A stretch of 64,000 nt of DNA from positions 372,001 to 436,000 of the forward strand of contig JBCAQO010000003.1 of assembly GCA_039111635.1 (NCBI GenBank), in the 5' to 3' direction. The position numbers and the translations under genes were made by a program. Source of the stretch: Heterobasidion occidentale (lineage: Eukaryota > Basidiomycota > Agaricomycetes > Russulales > Bondarzewiaceae). Below are positions 49,797-60,560 of this stretch, one piece after another (the first letter of the stretch is position 1; each line of letters starts with the position of its first letter). The notes beneath the pieces were generated by a model, which was not told the DNA's origin, did not search any database, and worked only from the letters and a program-made list of their open reading frames with translations.

Positions 49797-51600
49797 ATGG
49801 GGGACCTTCAGAAGGTGTGTATTGTGTTTCTGAGATGTAACTCACGATCTGATATCGTGGGACGCAATTTAGACCTTCTCACAAGAACCTGGACCAGATT
49901 CGTCGCATAGCAGGACGCAAGACGAACTCGAGAAAATTAGAATCTCCCAGGAGACTCAAGATTGGTGCAAACAGTTCAGACTACCTCAGGATAGTGCTAT
50001 TCGGGTGCACGAGATGCGCGAGCGTTTCTTCCAGGAAAGAACTGTGAGCGTGCCACTCGATGCGGTTATCGGTGCATGCATTATAGTCGCCAGTAGAGAC
50101 ATAGATCGGACTATATCGTTCCAAAGAATCTGTGATCAAATGCGCCTTGATCAGCGGGTCCTCGTGCTGTGCCACAGCGAACTGGGGCGCATTCAAAACA
50201 CGCGCAAGCCTGCTCCGACTTTCTCTGCATCCTCTCTGCAGACCGCCCTGGAAGGGGATAGCTCGCAAGATTCGTCGCAAGGCGACTTGGAGTTTGAGGC
50301 GTCTCAGGATCTTTCGCAGGTGGACTATGGATATTATGCGCAAGATCCATCTCAGTATATCTCTCTGTCTTTGCCTCATCAGGACGCTTGGAAGAACACG
50401 TCGGAGGATGTCGCTCATTACCCCCACCTGCAGCATGCCGTCTCACAAGCTTCTTCTTTCAATGATATGTCAGAAGATGCCTCTCAGTTTCCCTCCTCAC
50501 AGCATGCCTCACAGGCCATCTCGCAGCACGACTCTGAAGGATCCTCCCAGGAGGGGGACCTTCGTTCTATACACTCACAAGACCTCTTCCACAACTCTTC
50601 TCAGGAGTCTGATAGCTCAGATTCACAGGACACTGTACGGCCAGGCTCTCCAGAACCCGTCTCTCAGAACGTTCCTCAAGATGTTGTACCCGTTCAAGAT
50701 ACTGCACCCCTTTCCGCCTACGTGGATGACCTCCATCCGCTAGATCCGTGCCTCTTCAAAGAGGCAATCGATCGAGCATACGAGTATGCAAACGAGCGCG
50801 CGGTGTCCGATGCCGTCGACTTCTCCGGGTCACAGGATTCTCAGCACTCTTTCCAATGCGCCTCCCCTGGTGGCGCGCTGTTTTTTGCTTCACAAGAGGA
50901 GTCACAGGAATCTGTAAAATCCTCCGATCAACGGGACGGCTCACGAACCACCGTGCAGGACCCGTCGTCACAGTCCTCCCATCGCTCAACGACTACCACA
51001 AACTACTTTGGCTCGCAGTCTTCCTTTGGCTCACAGTCCTCCTTGGGCTCTTTCTCAGATTTTGACTCTACCTCAGTCTCTGAATCTACCTCAACCTATG
51101 ACTTCTCCGCGACTCCGTCCACTTCCCCACCCACTTCCCGATCTTCGACTCCTCGACCGTCTGATTTCAAACCCTCGACGCCTCCTCCCTATGACTGGGA
51201 AACCGATGCGAAACAAGCTGTTAATCAGTTCTGCACTACACTCTACCTCTCTGAGCGGACCAAGCTGAGATGCTGGGACCTCCTCGTTCAAGCTCGCTCT
51301 CTAGGACTTTTGAACAATGCATTAGACCCCAACGCGAACGTGGGCGGCATGATTTTCTTCGCCTCTCTCTTATACAGTACGCAGAGGCCTATCAACATTG
51401 TTGCAAAAGTAGTCCGCTCGACGTCTGCAAAGATCAAGGAAGTCTACAAGACTTTTTTCGACGCACGGGATGAGCTGGTCCATGAGCGATTACTCGAGGG
51501 ATTCGGGTCGTTGAGTTACTTGTTGCATCCTGATGCGGTCAGAGAGAGCCGTGGCCCTGAGGTCACACTTACACCCCTTTGGGTTGGACAGAGTGAATGA
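49797..51600 (+). CDS. divergent TFIIB-like protein with SQ-rich insert between cyclin repeats
   Basis: Two exons, 49797-49814 (MGDLQK) and 49873-51600, joined across a 58-nt GTGTGT-TAG intron, give about 581 aa. Residues ~30-110 match the first cyclin-like repeat of TFIIB: TQDWCKQFRLPQ (canonical copy ISSWCDQFSLPK) and PLDAVIGACIIVASR (canonical PLDAVIAACIFIACR), then FQRICDQMRLDQRVL. The last ~130 residues match the second repeat (KLRCWDLLVQARSLGL, NVGGMIFFASLLYSTQRPI). Between them lie about 320 residues rich in Ser, Gln and Asp with roughly 22 SQ dipeptides, and a Ser/Thr/Pro-rich stretch. There is no N-terminal zinc ribbon or B-reader. TFIIB bridges TBP-DNA and RNA polymerase II; without the ribbon this protein should not recruit Pol II in the normal way. 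It may be a regulator, a competitor, or a specialised factor. The canonical gene is 2 kb downstream. Confidence 0.8.
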
Positions 51601-51764
51601 TGTACTGTATCTGTACCAGAATAAAAGGCTCGACAAAACTTGTAGATGCCCTCAAGGAGGCCGCTCTCCCTGTTTGAGATTGAACTCCGCGGCCTCCGGG
51701 TCATCTCGATCACAGATGCGCTTGCGATTAATCAGATAAGATTCTCTTTTCTCCTTCCACTGCA

Positions 51765-53153
51765 ATGGGCGCGAACAACTCGAAGAGAAGCGTGGTGGTC
51801 GTGGGTGGAGGAGGCGCGGGCTCTAACATCGCCGGCTATCTATCAACCAAGCTAGATCCGGCGCAGCACTCACTCACGTTGATCAACGCGCGCCCATTCC
51901 ATGTGTTCTTGCCCGCGACCGTCCGCATGACGGTCACGACGGAAGGGAAGCTCGAGGATCAGATTCTCATACCGTTCGACCGGGTGATGTCGAAGGGAAT
52001 CGGAGAGTTCAAGGTAGGGCGCGTGGTGGGAATAGAGAAGGACGAGCGAGGCGGTGGGTCGGTTGTATTGGAGGGCGGTGAGAAGGTGTGGTATGACGTG
52101 CTTGTTCTTGCTCCGGGAACGATGTATGAGGGACCGATCGAGTATCCTGACACGATGGAGGCCACTCTGGGACAAATAGAGGAATGGAGAAAGAAGGTTC
52201 TACATGCAAACACGATCGTTCTTTCCGGCGGAGGGCCCGTAAATATAGGTGAGTTCTCAGCGTCACTCACTAATATCTGATCTACAATTACAACACATTA
52301 TAGAATTGTCGGGCGAGATAAAATATTATTACCCGGTGAGTGATTTCTTGCATCGGAAGGGAATAACAGTGCTAGAACAAACCATCACAGGAGAAGAAAG
52401 TGACGATCGTTCAGAGCGGATATCTTCCTCTCAACAAGATCTACCCTGATTACTTCCGCGAGCGCGTCGCTGAAGCTATAGAATCTCGCGGTGTCGAGTT
52501 TATTTTTAACGATTACTTGGATCAAGATGCAGCCCAAGACGGGTTTGTTACCACGTGCAAAGGCCAAAAGATACCCGCCGACCTCGTTGTAAGCCAGCCA
52601 AAAAACCAAATAGAATGCTTGGGAATTCTTACTTCATCCTTGTCGCCTCAAGATGTCTTCTCATGGAGGTCGACCGAACACAGACTTCATCAGGACTCTC
52701 GGGCCAGACGCTGTCACTTCCAGAGGCCTCGTACCTGTTGAGCCCTCGCTCGAACTTTGTGGACACCCAGGCATCTTCTGTGCTGGTGACGTCCTCGACA
52801 ACTCTGAGCGCAACACGCTCGGAAAGTATGAAGGTCACGCGAATGTCATCGTGGCCAATGTGTTGAAACGGCTGAAAGGAGAGCCGAGTGACAGCAAATA
52901 CGAGGGCACGCTGGAGGCCATAGGCATCACGATGGGGAAGGTACGTCACCTGGTACACATTTGACGCCTGTTCAGTGATAGATCATCGTGTGACGACTAG
53001 ACCGGAGGCGTAACATACCTTGGAGATGGCACAGTGGAGGGAGACGAGTTCACTCGAAAGTACCAAGCTGAAAAACTCTTGGTGCCATATGGAAGAGGGA
53101 AGATGGGGTACGAACAGACAGATCTTACAGACACAACAGAGGAACGGAATTGA
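51765..53153 (+). CDS. AIF/FSP1-like FAD-dependent NAD(P)H oxidoreductase
   Basis: About five exons from ATG 51765 (MGANNSKRSVVVVGGGGAGS) to TGA 53151-53153. The FAD Rossmann motif VVVVGGGGAGSNIAGYL is at residues 10-26. LVLAPGTMYEGPIEYPDT corresponds to the mid-domain FAD loop and VLSGGGPVNIE to the NAD(P)H-binding dinucleotide fold. GHPGIFCAGDVLDNSE is the C-terminal flavin motif. Members of the AIF/AMID/FSP1 and alternative NADH dehydrogenase group transfer electrons from NAD(P)H to quinones; AMID/FSP1 is associated with lipid-droplet or mitochondrial membranes. MGANNS could be an N-myristoylation signal (Gly2, Ser6), as in mammalian FSP1. Upstream ATG 51765 follows the TFIIB-like stop by only 165 bp in tandem orientation. 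Confidence 0.88.
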
Positions 53154-53656
53154 TGTAATTCCATCGACATAAGACTGTTTTTATCTGGCGCATTTGCAGC
53201 AATAAAGTCTTCCTGTTCGATACAAGGCGAGTCATAATCGAGGCAGAGTTCAAGCGGAACCGTCATGACTACTCTGGAACACCACGTCACGGGTAGTCAC
53301 ATCGTGACTCAGGGAGCCCTGCGTTTTTCGTTTGTCATCTGTTTGTCCTGTCCTTCACCTTGACCACGACTCCTTTGTTCCTCTGTCTCCTAGTCTCCCT
53401 CGGATTCGTCTGATTGTTTTCAGGTGTCGATTTGCAGGAGTCTGGGCTTTCCCAGTCGCACGTGCGGTAGGTACTAGCGAAACACTGACTCTCTTTTCAC
53501 AATGGGATTGAACTCGTATAGCGACGAGGTCTGCCTGCTGCGTCTCAAGCACAGAGGGATTTTTCTCCGCTCGACAACACCTCCTGAAACACTTCAACGC
53601 CACTCGCACCCCCCATTCTTCAGCTCCTCACCCCCACCTCGCACGAGCATCCCACG
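53154..53656. other. intergenic with TFIIB promoter
   Basis: No gene is recognised. CT-rich sequence just upstream of ATG 53657 is typical of fungal core promoters. Confidence 0.5.
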
Positions 53657-54761
53657 ATGGCCTACTCTCAGCCCTTCCCTCTTGCGGCCCCCACAAAACC
53701 TCAGCAGGCAAACTATGCCCCGGATCTGGCCGTTCGGCTTATCTGCCCAGAATGCAAAGATCCGAACCCGAATATCATCGAAGAGTTTGGCAGTGGCGAC
53801 CTCGTGTGCGGTGGGTGTGGCTTGGTCCTCGGTGATCGTGTCGTAGATACACGCAGCGAGTGGCGGGTACGTTGACTCAATCTGTCTTTCTCGTTCCGTT
53901 TGTGATCAAACGGTCGAATTAGACGTTTGCGAACGACGAGGGAGACGACCCATCGCGTGTGGGGGCCGCGTCAGACCCTAGATGGATGGGATTGAGCAGC
54001 TGGACACGATCATCAGTTTCCGTGATGGCGGTTCGGGAATAGCGCGGGAGCTGCAGCGCGCTGCGTCACGCTCTCAGAGCTCTCGCTCGGAGCGTAACCT
54101 TCTTTCCGCCTTCCGCGACATCTCCAGCTGGTGCGACCAGTTTTCCCTCCCCAAAACCATCAGCGACATCGCCAAGCAGCTGTACAAGCGCTCGGACGAG
54201 GAAAAACTGCTGCGCGGAAAGCCGCTCGACGCGGTCATCGCCGCGTGCATTTTCATCGCGTGCCGACAAGCGCACGTTCCCCGCACGTTCCGGGAGATCT
54301 GTAATCTCACGCACGTATCGAAGAAGGTGCTCGGCCAGTGCTACAAGGCGCTGGAGCAGGCGTTCAACCTCACCCCTGGTGCGTCGGCACATCACTCGAG
54401 CACGCCGGCCATCTCGACCGGGCCCGAGGACCTGCTCGTTCGCTACTGCAACCACCTGGACCTGCCACCGAATGTGCAGGCGATTTGCAAGGATATCATC
54501 GTGGAGGCACGTAATCATGGCATTGCGGACGGACGCAGCCCCGTGTCCATCGCTGGGGGGGCCATCTACTTCACGTGCCACCTGCTGGGCAAGGCGAAAT
54601 CGGCGAGAGATATCAGCTCGGTCGCCGGTGTCAGCGAAGGGACTATCAAGCTGGTATACCGGCTGTACTACGCGGAGAAGGAGAAGTTGGTGAAGCAGGA
54701 GTGGATCAAGGGTGGCAAGGCTAGCTTGGCTCGCTTGCCTGTAGACCAGTCGGCGAAATAG
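53657..54761 (+). CDS. sua7: transcription initiation factor TFIIB, with an apparent frame break
   Basis: Exon 1 (53657-53866) encodes the zinc ribbon: CPECKDPNPNIIEEF and DLVCGGCGLVLGDRVVDT, Cys spacing CX2C...CX2C, then SEWRTFANDEGDDPSRVG across a GTACGT intron to 53923. The rest (frame of 53982-54761) covers DGIEQLDTIISFRDGGSGIA, the first cyclin repeat (WCDQFSLPK, PLDAVIAACIFIACR) and the second (HLDLPPNVQAICKDIIVEAR, SVAGVSEGTIKLVYRLYY). It positions Pol II on TBP-bound promoters and is essential. Between SRVGAASDP and MDGIEQL the frame shifts at about 53977-53981, with TAG directly before ATG 53982. Both sides are well conserved, so one base is missing or extra in this sequence, either as an assembly error or as a real mutation. 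The symbol follows yeast SUA7. Confidence 0.93.
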
Positions 54762-55724
54762 GACAGCATGGAATTTCCTGTAAGGGGGTTTGTAGACTAG
54801 CTCATGGTATAATGATAGCGGCCGTAGGTCAGTGTAAGTTTCTTATGACTATGACTGTCCTTCTTCACATGTATCCCTCCTTCTGAATAAAACCATCGTT
54901 TAGTTCTCGTCTGAATTCTCACTCTGACTAATTCCCAAAGGTGCACTGCGTCCCGGTAATACATCCGTTCTAGCTTGATCACCAAAAATAAGCAGTCAAG
55001 GAGCACCAAATCGCCCCAGGCGCTGGCCTCATCGGCCTTTGCGGCAATGAGTTAATGAAGCCTTATCCGGTCCTTGACAGACGACATAAATGATGCATGC
55101 CTATTCACAAATAGGGTATGTTTCAAGACACAATCGGCCATGTGTACTTATGTGGGTCAATAAACACGGCCGCCATGTGGGCTGCAGCCGAGTGACATAC
55201 GCTGACTCGCAAGGTTGTTGATGCATGGTTTGAACAGCCGGCGCAGAGTTTTGACTCAGCTCGCAACGGGCTTCAACGGGTGCAGAGGGACGGGCCCGCG
55301 ATCATTAAAGACCGCATCGTACACGCCCCCTCTCGTCGAGGCAAGAGATCTGCCTGGATGCGGAGATTCGTTCGGCGCAAACCCTGCCCCAGACGAGGTG
55401 CTCCTGGATGCCATATGGGTCTGTGTGCCCATTCTGTAGCAGCCTGGTGATCCGGCGCAGGGGTGCGATATGTAACTCAGGCCTGCAGGTTTCCCCGAGG
55501 AGGAGCATCACTCGCAGAGCCGAGTCGTGCGGATGTAAGAGCTTTCTCGCAAGTGCATGCATAACCATGCTCGAAATAATGCATTACGCACAGCCGCATA
55601 ACGCTATCAACGACAACAACACTGCACACCACTATCGGGTACACTGACGAAAGTCAATAGGAACGATCATACACGCAGACAAGCAAGGGAAAAAGGGGGG
55701 CTCATCGTGAAGTAGTAGGACGAT
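54762..55724. other. intergenic, about 1 kb
   Basis: No gene is recognised between TFIIB and RRS1, which converge here. Open frames at 55215-55568 lack any signature. Confidence 0.5.
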
Positions 55725-56959
55725 CTACCGTCTGCCCTTCCCCCTCTTCTTCCCGTCCCCGCCGCCCTGCTTCCTCGCCAGCGAAACGCTGCCTTGGCCC
55801 TTCGAGGCGAACCGAACGGCCTTCCGCACGTTGAGCACGTCGTCTCCGTCCTCCCGCCTCGCTTTTTTAGGCTCCGTTCCAAGCTTGGAGAGGAGTGCCA
55901 GGTTGGCGTCTTTCTCCTTCTCTACGGATTTTTCCGCGGGGTCGAACTGGTGATCATAGCGCAGGAGCAAATACGAAGGAGGAATATCAAAATTTTGGAT
56001 TTGAAAAAATAAGCGGAAGAAAATGGGATGAAGGCTGGCGAGACGAACCTTGCGCTTGACGCCCCGCAGCTTCTTCTCGCCCTCGAGCTTCTTGTCGAAC
56101 TTGCCCATGCTCGCCGTGCTGGTGCGCGTTGTCGCGAGCGTTCGCTCGATGTCCTGTTTTCGCTGGTCGCGCTCTCCGGACCCACCCTGCGCACGGGCAG
56201 CATTCTGCAGCCGCTGGCGCTCGTTCTTGGCCACCCGCGCCTTGCGCGCGTCGCGGGCCTCTTTTGATGGGTCGTGGTCGGCGTCTGTCAGAGGAAAAGC
56301 GGCCAGTTAGAAGTTGGCCAACGCAGGTGCGGCGGGCCGAGGAAGCTACAAGCTGGAAAAAATGGAGAACGTGCGCACCGGCGTTGGTTGGGACCTCCGA
56401 GAGCCACTGCGTCTCCGCCTCGCGGTTCTTCCCGTTCCACCCCCAGCGGTTGACCCAGTCCTGCTTCTCCTCGTCCCAGACCTTCTTGTCGCGCTTCGTC
56501 TTGGAGATGCCCTTCGCCTGCGCGAAGCGCTCCCACTTGGTCATGGGTTTTGGCTTGGGGAGCGGCTTCGCGCGCGGGAGCTGCGTCGTCGGGGTTGGGA
56601 GCTTCGCGAGGGGGCCGTCGGTGGAGGATTGGGTGGGAAGGGAGAAGAGGGCGCCGAGGAGGACCTGTATGCCGTCGCGCGCGGTAGATTGGAGGAAATC
56701 CTCGAGGTTCTCGCTGTGTACGATGTTAGCTTTGCATAGACGGATATGCTTGCAGGATGGTCACTTGTAGCTCTCTGCATCTATTGGGTTGAGATCTGTG
56801 ACTGTCAAGAAGCCGACGTCGACTTCGAGGGGGATGTCTTTTTCGACGGTTACGGCCTTGCTGAAATTGCGAAGAAATGAGCGGAAGATTTTTTTTCTGG
56901 GCTTGATTTTTGACTCACTGCTTTGCTGCCTGGGAGGCGAGGATGTCTGAGACGTCCAT
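55725..56959 (-). CDS. rrs1: ribosome biogenesis regulatory protein Rrs1
   Basis: Five exons or so from ATG 56959 (MDVSDILASQAAK) to TAG at 55725. Family blocks in order: AVTVEKDIPLEVDVGFLTVT and DLNPI, LQSTARDGIQVLLGALFSLP, the strongly conserved KPMTKWERFAQAKGI followed by KTKRDKKVWDEEKQDW and RWGWNGKN, then a Lys/Arg-rich region (KEARDARKARVAKNE, QRLQNAARA), GKFDKKLEGEKKLRGVKRK, and a basic Gly-rich tail ending KKRGKGRR. Rrs1 works with Rpf2 to load the 5S RNP onto pre-60S ribosomes in the nucleolus and is essential in yeast. The basic tail fits nucleolar localisation. The protein is longer than yeast Rrs1 (203 aa) through the C-terminal extension usual in fungi and animals. Confidence 0.92.
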
Positions 56960-58104
56960 AGTGAAAGAAGAAGAGTCGGTGGGTACAGAGGACGGCGATG
57001 GCGAGAGCTCCTCGAAGACGAAGAATCTATGGACGCCAAATGGGGTCATCACGTGCTGCACCGTTACCTATTCTGCGGTTTTCAGCGAGAAAGCGTTTTG
57101 TTCTCTCTTTCTCTCCTCGGATTCGATGCACCCCTGACCATACCGCTTTTCTGCCAAGATTTGTTCTGGATCAGAGACACTTCGCCTGGCCCTGAAACGC
57201 AGCCTACTCCGGTTTGACTGCAGCATCTTCTCGATGGCTGGATCCAGGTCGGAATGCCTCCCAACCCCCACGAAAATCTGGATTGCGCGCAGGTTTTGAT
57301 TATATCCCACTGATATCGGCAAGCGCCCTCATGCATACCCGACCAACTGCAGCAGTGCATTCCGAGTTAGCCTTGTGCGGGAGGCTGCGTGTTTCAACCA
57401 CTGCCATGTGCCAGCAGGCGGACGGTGCTGGATGGGGCAGTCATGCTGTCGCCAATTCTCTGACTCCCGTCGCCTCAGTTCGACCAGCTGTGAGATAGCC
57501 ATCCGCCGAACAATCTCCTTGATCAGTGTTTCTCTTCTGTGCGTTGAAAACGCTAGCTCTGTTCCGCCTGCAGATATCGTTTCGAGCGCGTATCTTTCTC
57601 AGCGGGGTTTCACAACATTCATACAGATCGATCTCCGGCCAGCTTTCATCGCTGCAGCTCTTGTCGTGCTTGCCCGTACGTGGTCTCAGTCCCTTTTCCG
57701 AATGCTGCAGATGGCTCTCTCGGTACATGACCTCCTTTACCTCAGTATGCTCTCACGGAATCCGGCTTTGATGTTTCCTTTCTGCCATCTGCTCCGCGAT
57801 ACATACTTACAGAACGCGTGGTGGGCCGAAATTACCCCTCATAGCTAGTCTACATCCAAATTGACCCCCCCTTGCGGGTAGTAGGCATTTCGACGGGAAT
57901 TTGATATTTATTTTCACATTCCGACTGTAACACGCATCCAGTATGACAAAATCTGTAGCATTTACTCATATGGTCTTACACTACCGGTTACATGCTTGAC
58001 GCGCCACGACGCGACGCGCTCTCGCGCAATCAACAGACTACATCTGCCCGTCCCGCAAGCACTATACTCACTCGTTTTAATTATATATATGGCTAATGAG
58101 GTTG
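56960..58104. other. intergenic, 1.1 kb
   Basis: Promoter of rrs1 at the left; no gene recognised in the rest. A plus-strand frame at 57375-57848 (157 aa) has no signature and is probably spurious. Confidence 0.45.
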
Positions 58105-59697
58105 GTGCACTCCTACAGGTCTGGAAGCTCTCAAAAAAATCATTGATGGCCTTGTTCCTTGGCCGGCAGGTGCTCATGACTGGCAGCTCACATCCACTGC
58201 GCGCTCTCTCGATGGCACCAACCAGCTTGTTGTCACTGCATGCGGCGACGGGAAAACTGCTGCAGCATACTTGCCGCTTCTTGTACTTGAGAAGCTCGCA
58301 GCAGACCCAAGATTGCCCCGGTATGGTACTAGGGTCCCGAAGCGCCCTGTCGTGCTTATTGTCACTCCTCTGAGTGATTTGGGTCATAGTCAGGTGGGTG
58401 AAGGAGACATTGTCCATATACATGAGACTACTGACAGTCTGACCCTGTGAAAGGTTGACGAGATGAGACGTCTGGGAATCGCAGCCGTTGCGCTCGACAT
58501 GGACAGTGTCAAGAGTGCCTCGGAAGAAGGAAGGAACCTGTTGAAAGAGGTCAAAGAGTGCAAGTGGACAGTGGTAATCATATCCCCCGAACGACTCACG
58601 TCGCCGGAATTTGACCAAGTTTTGCGGACATCCACCTTCCGCGACAATCTCGCGTTGTACGTGGTCGACGAAGCGCACATCGTTATTCCATGGAGCCAGA
58701 CCTTTCGTAAAAGCTATGATCAGCTTAGAAAGGTTGTTGCACGGATACGATCGGACGTACCTACATTGGCATTGATGGCTACCTCAATCTTGGAGACTCA
58801 GCACCGCCTGATGGACCACCTCGGTATTCAACAATACGAAGTACTACGTCGCTCGTGTGAGCGCGCAAACCTCCAATTAGCGTTCTGTACCCTCTCACAT
58901 GGACTGATGCCGTGAATTTCCTGACCTTGCTTGGGTGACACGCGCCCGGATGAAGACAATTATCTACTGCTCCACCATCGACCTCGGCCATCGAGTGGCG
59001 TCATACCTATGGAGGACTCCTTCCCCGGGCGAACAACGACTCAAGAGTGTTCAAGAGTCTAACGGAACTGACCTGGCCAAGTCCAACGCAGCAGCCTTGC
59101 ACACCTTCAGTACAGATCCCCATGCCTTCATCATGGTGGCCACAATCAAGTTCGGCATGGGAGTCGACATCCGAAACGTTGAAGTTTCCATTAATCTGGG
59201 TTTACCAGAGTCTGCTGAAGCCATTCTTCAGCAAAATGGGAGAGCTGGACGCGACACGAAACTAGAGGCATGCGGAATCACCTACATTCAATCGTCCATC
59301 GTTGCATCGGTAGCCGCGGGAATGAGGGGAGTGCAGTCAAGCCCAAGGAGAGAAGGGGTGTCGTTCTAGTAGAGGAGGGAAAAAGACTGGGGATCTCAAG
59401 CAAAAGACAAAGCTCATCGATGATCCGTACTTGCGTGGCTTGATTCGAGTGTATTTGCAAGGGGAATGCTTGGTCGTGGCCTTCAACATCATGTTCGGAA
59501 GCCCTGGGAGTCGTTCACACGAGCGCTGCTTCGAAGCACAGCGGCGCTTACCATGCTCAACCTGCTTACGACGCCCCCAGTTCGCCTCCATGATCAAAAA
59601 ACGAGCTCAACAATCTGCTCATCCCAGCCCTGCCACATCGGGAAAATTACTTGGTACTGATTTTCCCTGTCGGAGTTGGTCAAGTGGTGACATATAG
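58105..59697 (+). pseudogene. decayed RecQ-like DEAD/DEAH helicase
   Basis: From GLEALKKIIDGLVPW at about 58117 the sequence encodes a superfamily-2 helicase of the RecQ-like group: a Walker A variant TACGDGKTAAAY, VVLIVTPLSDLGHSQ, then after a 58394-58453 intron VDEMRRLGI, SPERLTSPEF and the DEAH box YVVDEAHIVIPW. Motif III-like LALMATS, FIMVATIKFGMGVDI (motif V) and QQNGRAGRD (motif VI) follow. The C-terminus keeps a Cys-containing region (PCSTCLRR) like the zinc-binding end of the family. The frame shifts near 58905-58935, where a stop is met, and again near 59370, and no start codon connects to the first block. These breaks suggest decay, though unrecognised introns could explain one of them. 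Such helicase genes are amplified in agaricomycete repeat-rich regions. Confidence 0.75.
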
Positions 59698-59786
59698 TCA
59701 CGGCTTGGAAAGCCTTTTTCTACCTTTGTATAGTCTGATCAAGTATTCACCAGAAATTTACAAAAAGAGAAGCAAGAAGACTGAAA

Positions 59787-60033
59787 TAGATTCTGCAATC
59801 CATGACCAGAAAGATGAATTATAGCCGAAATCTTACCAGGCATTGTCATATGTTCAAATAGCGATAACGACTGAGCGTGATCTTGAAATCCATGACCAGA
59901 AAGATGAATTATAGTCGAAATCTTACCAGGCATTGTCATATGTTCAAATAGCAATGACAACCGAGCATGATCTTGCAGTCCATGACCAGAAGCATGAATT
60001 ATAGGTGAATTTTTACCAGGCATTGTCATATGT
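59787..60033. repeat. 90-bp tandem repeat, about 2.7 copies
   Basis: The block containing CCATGACCAGAAAGATGAAT begins at 59800, 59890 and 59980, a strict 90-bp period; each unit continues with TCTTACCAGGCATTGTCATA and TGTTCAAATAG. The third unit is shortened after GGCATTGTCATATG. The period is a multiple of three, and the minus strand stays open as a 30-residue repeat (EHMTMPGKIS, IIHLSGHG), but no flanking gene signal supports translation. Confidence 0.9.
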
Positions 60034-60560
60034 CAACGCATGATCAAGAAATAGTTAGTGTACAGCGCATGACCAAGAAGTAAATAGAGTACAACGACAA
60101 TCAGATTGTAGGGACGACTTGGATGGGAAGACGTGACATTTAGGCGTTCTTTCAACGAAGACGATTGGCACCCAGAGACCACGATCGTTGGGGATATGCA
60201 AGGATGCCCATCGATCCTTTCCCCTTTCCTGATGCGCAAACGCCGTCCGTCCTTCGCGTATACGCGCACCTGGACGTGTTCTACTTCATCGTCCGACGTA
60301 TGCATAGTGGACCTAAGGAGAGAGCACTATGAAAGAGAATCAAACAGCGAGTGAAATCCAAACTCACCGAATGCACACGGCTCCTACATCGCGTAGGGCT
60401 TCGGGCCCAGCGTGGCGGAGAAACTCTCGGACAAGTGACTCTACCCTTGACTTCTCCTCCGCGTTCGCGCTATAGTGTTCCGAAAACGCCCACGAGACTG
60501 TCGGTTCCGATGCACGCTCTTTCCGCAGCGTCAGCACGCGCCTAGTACCAGCGGTTTCAC
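60033..60560 (-). CDS. unrecognised gene fragment
   Basis: Two blocks look like exons joined by a GTGAGT intron at about 60362-60308. The first encodes VLTLRKERASEPTVSWAFSE and continues through EEKSRVESLVREFLRHAGP to VGAVCIR; the second starts STMHTSDDEVEHVQVRVYA and contains KDGRRLRIRKGERIDG. Both are charged and coding-like but match no family known to me. Possible upstream small exons (60615-60700) cannot be joined in frame with confidence, and the end near 60033 runs into the 90-bp repeat. This may be a real small gene with an unresolved 5' end, or a remnant. Confidence 0.4.
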
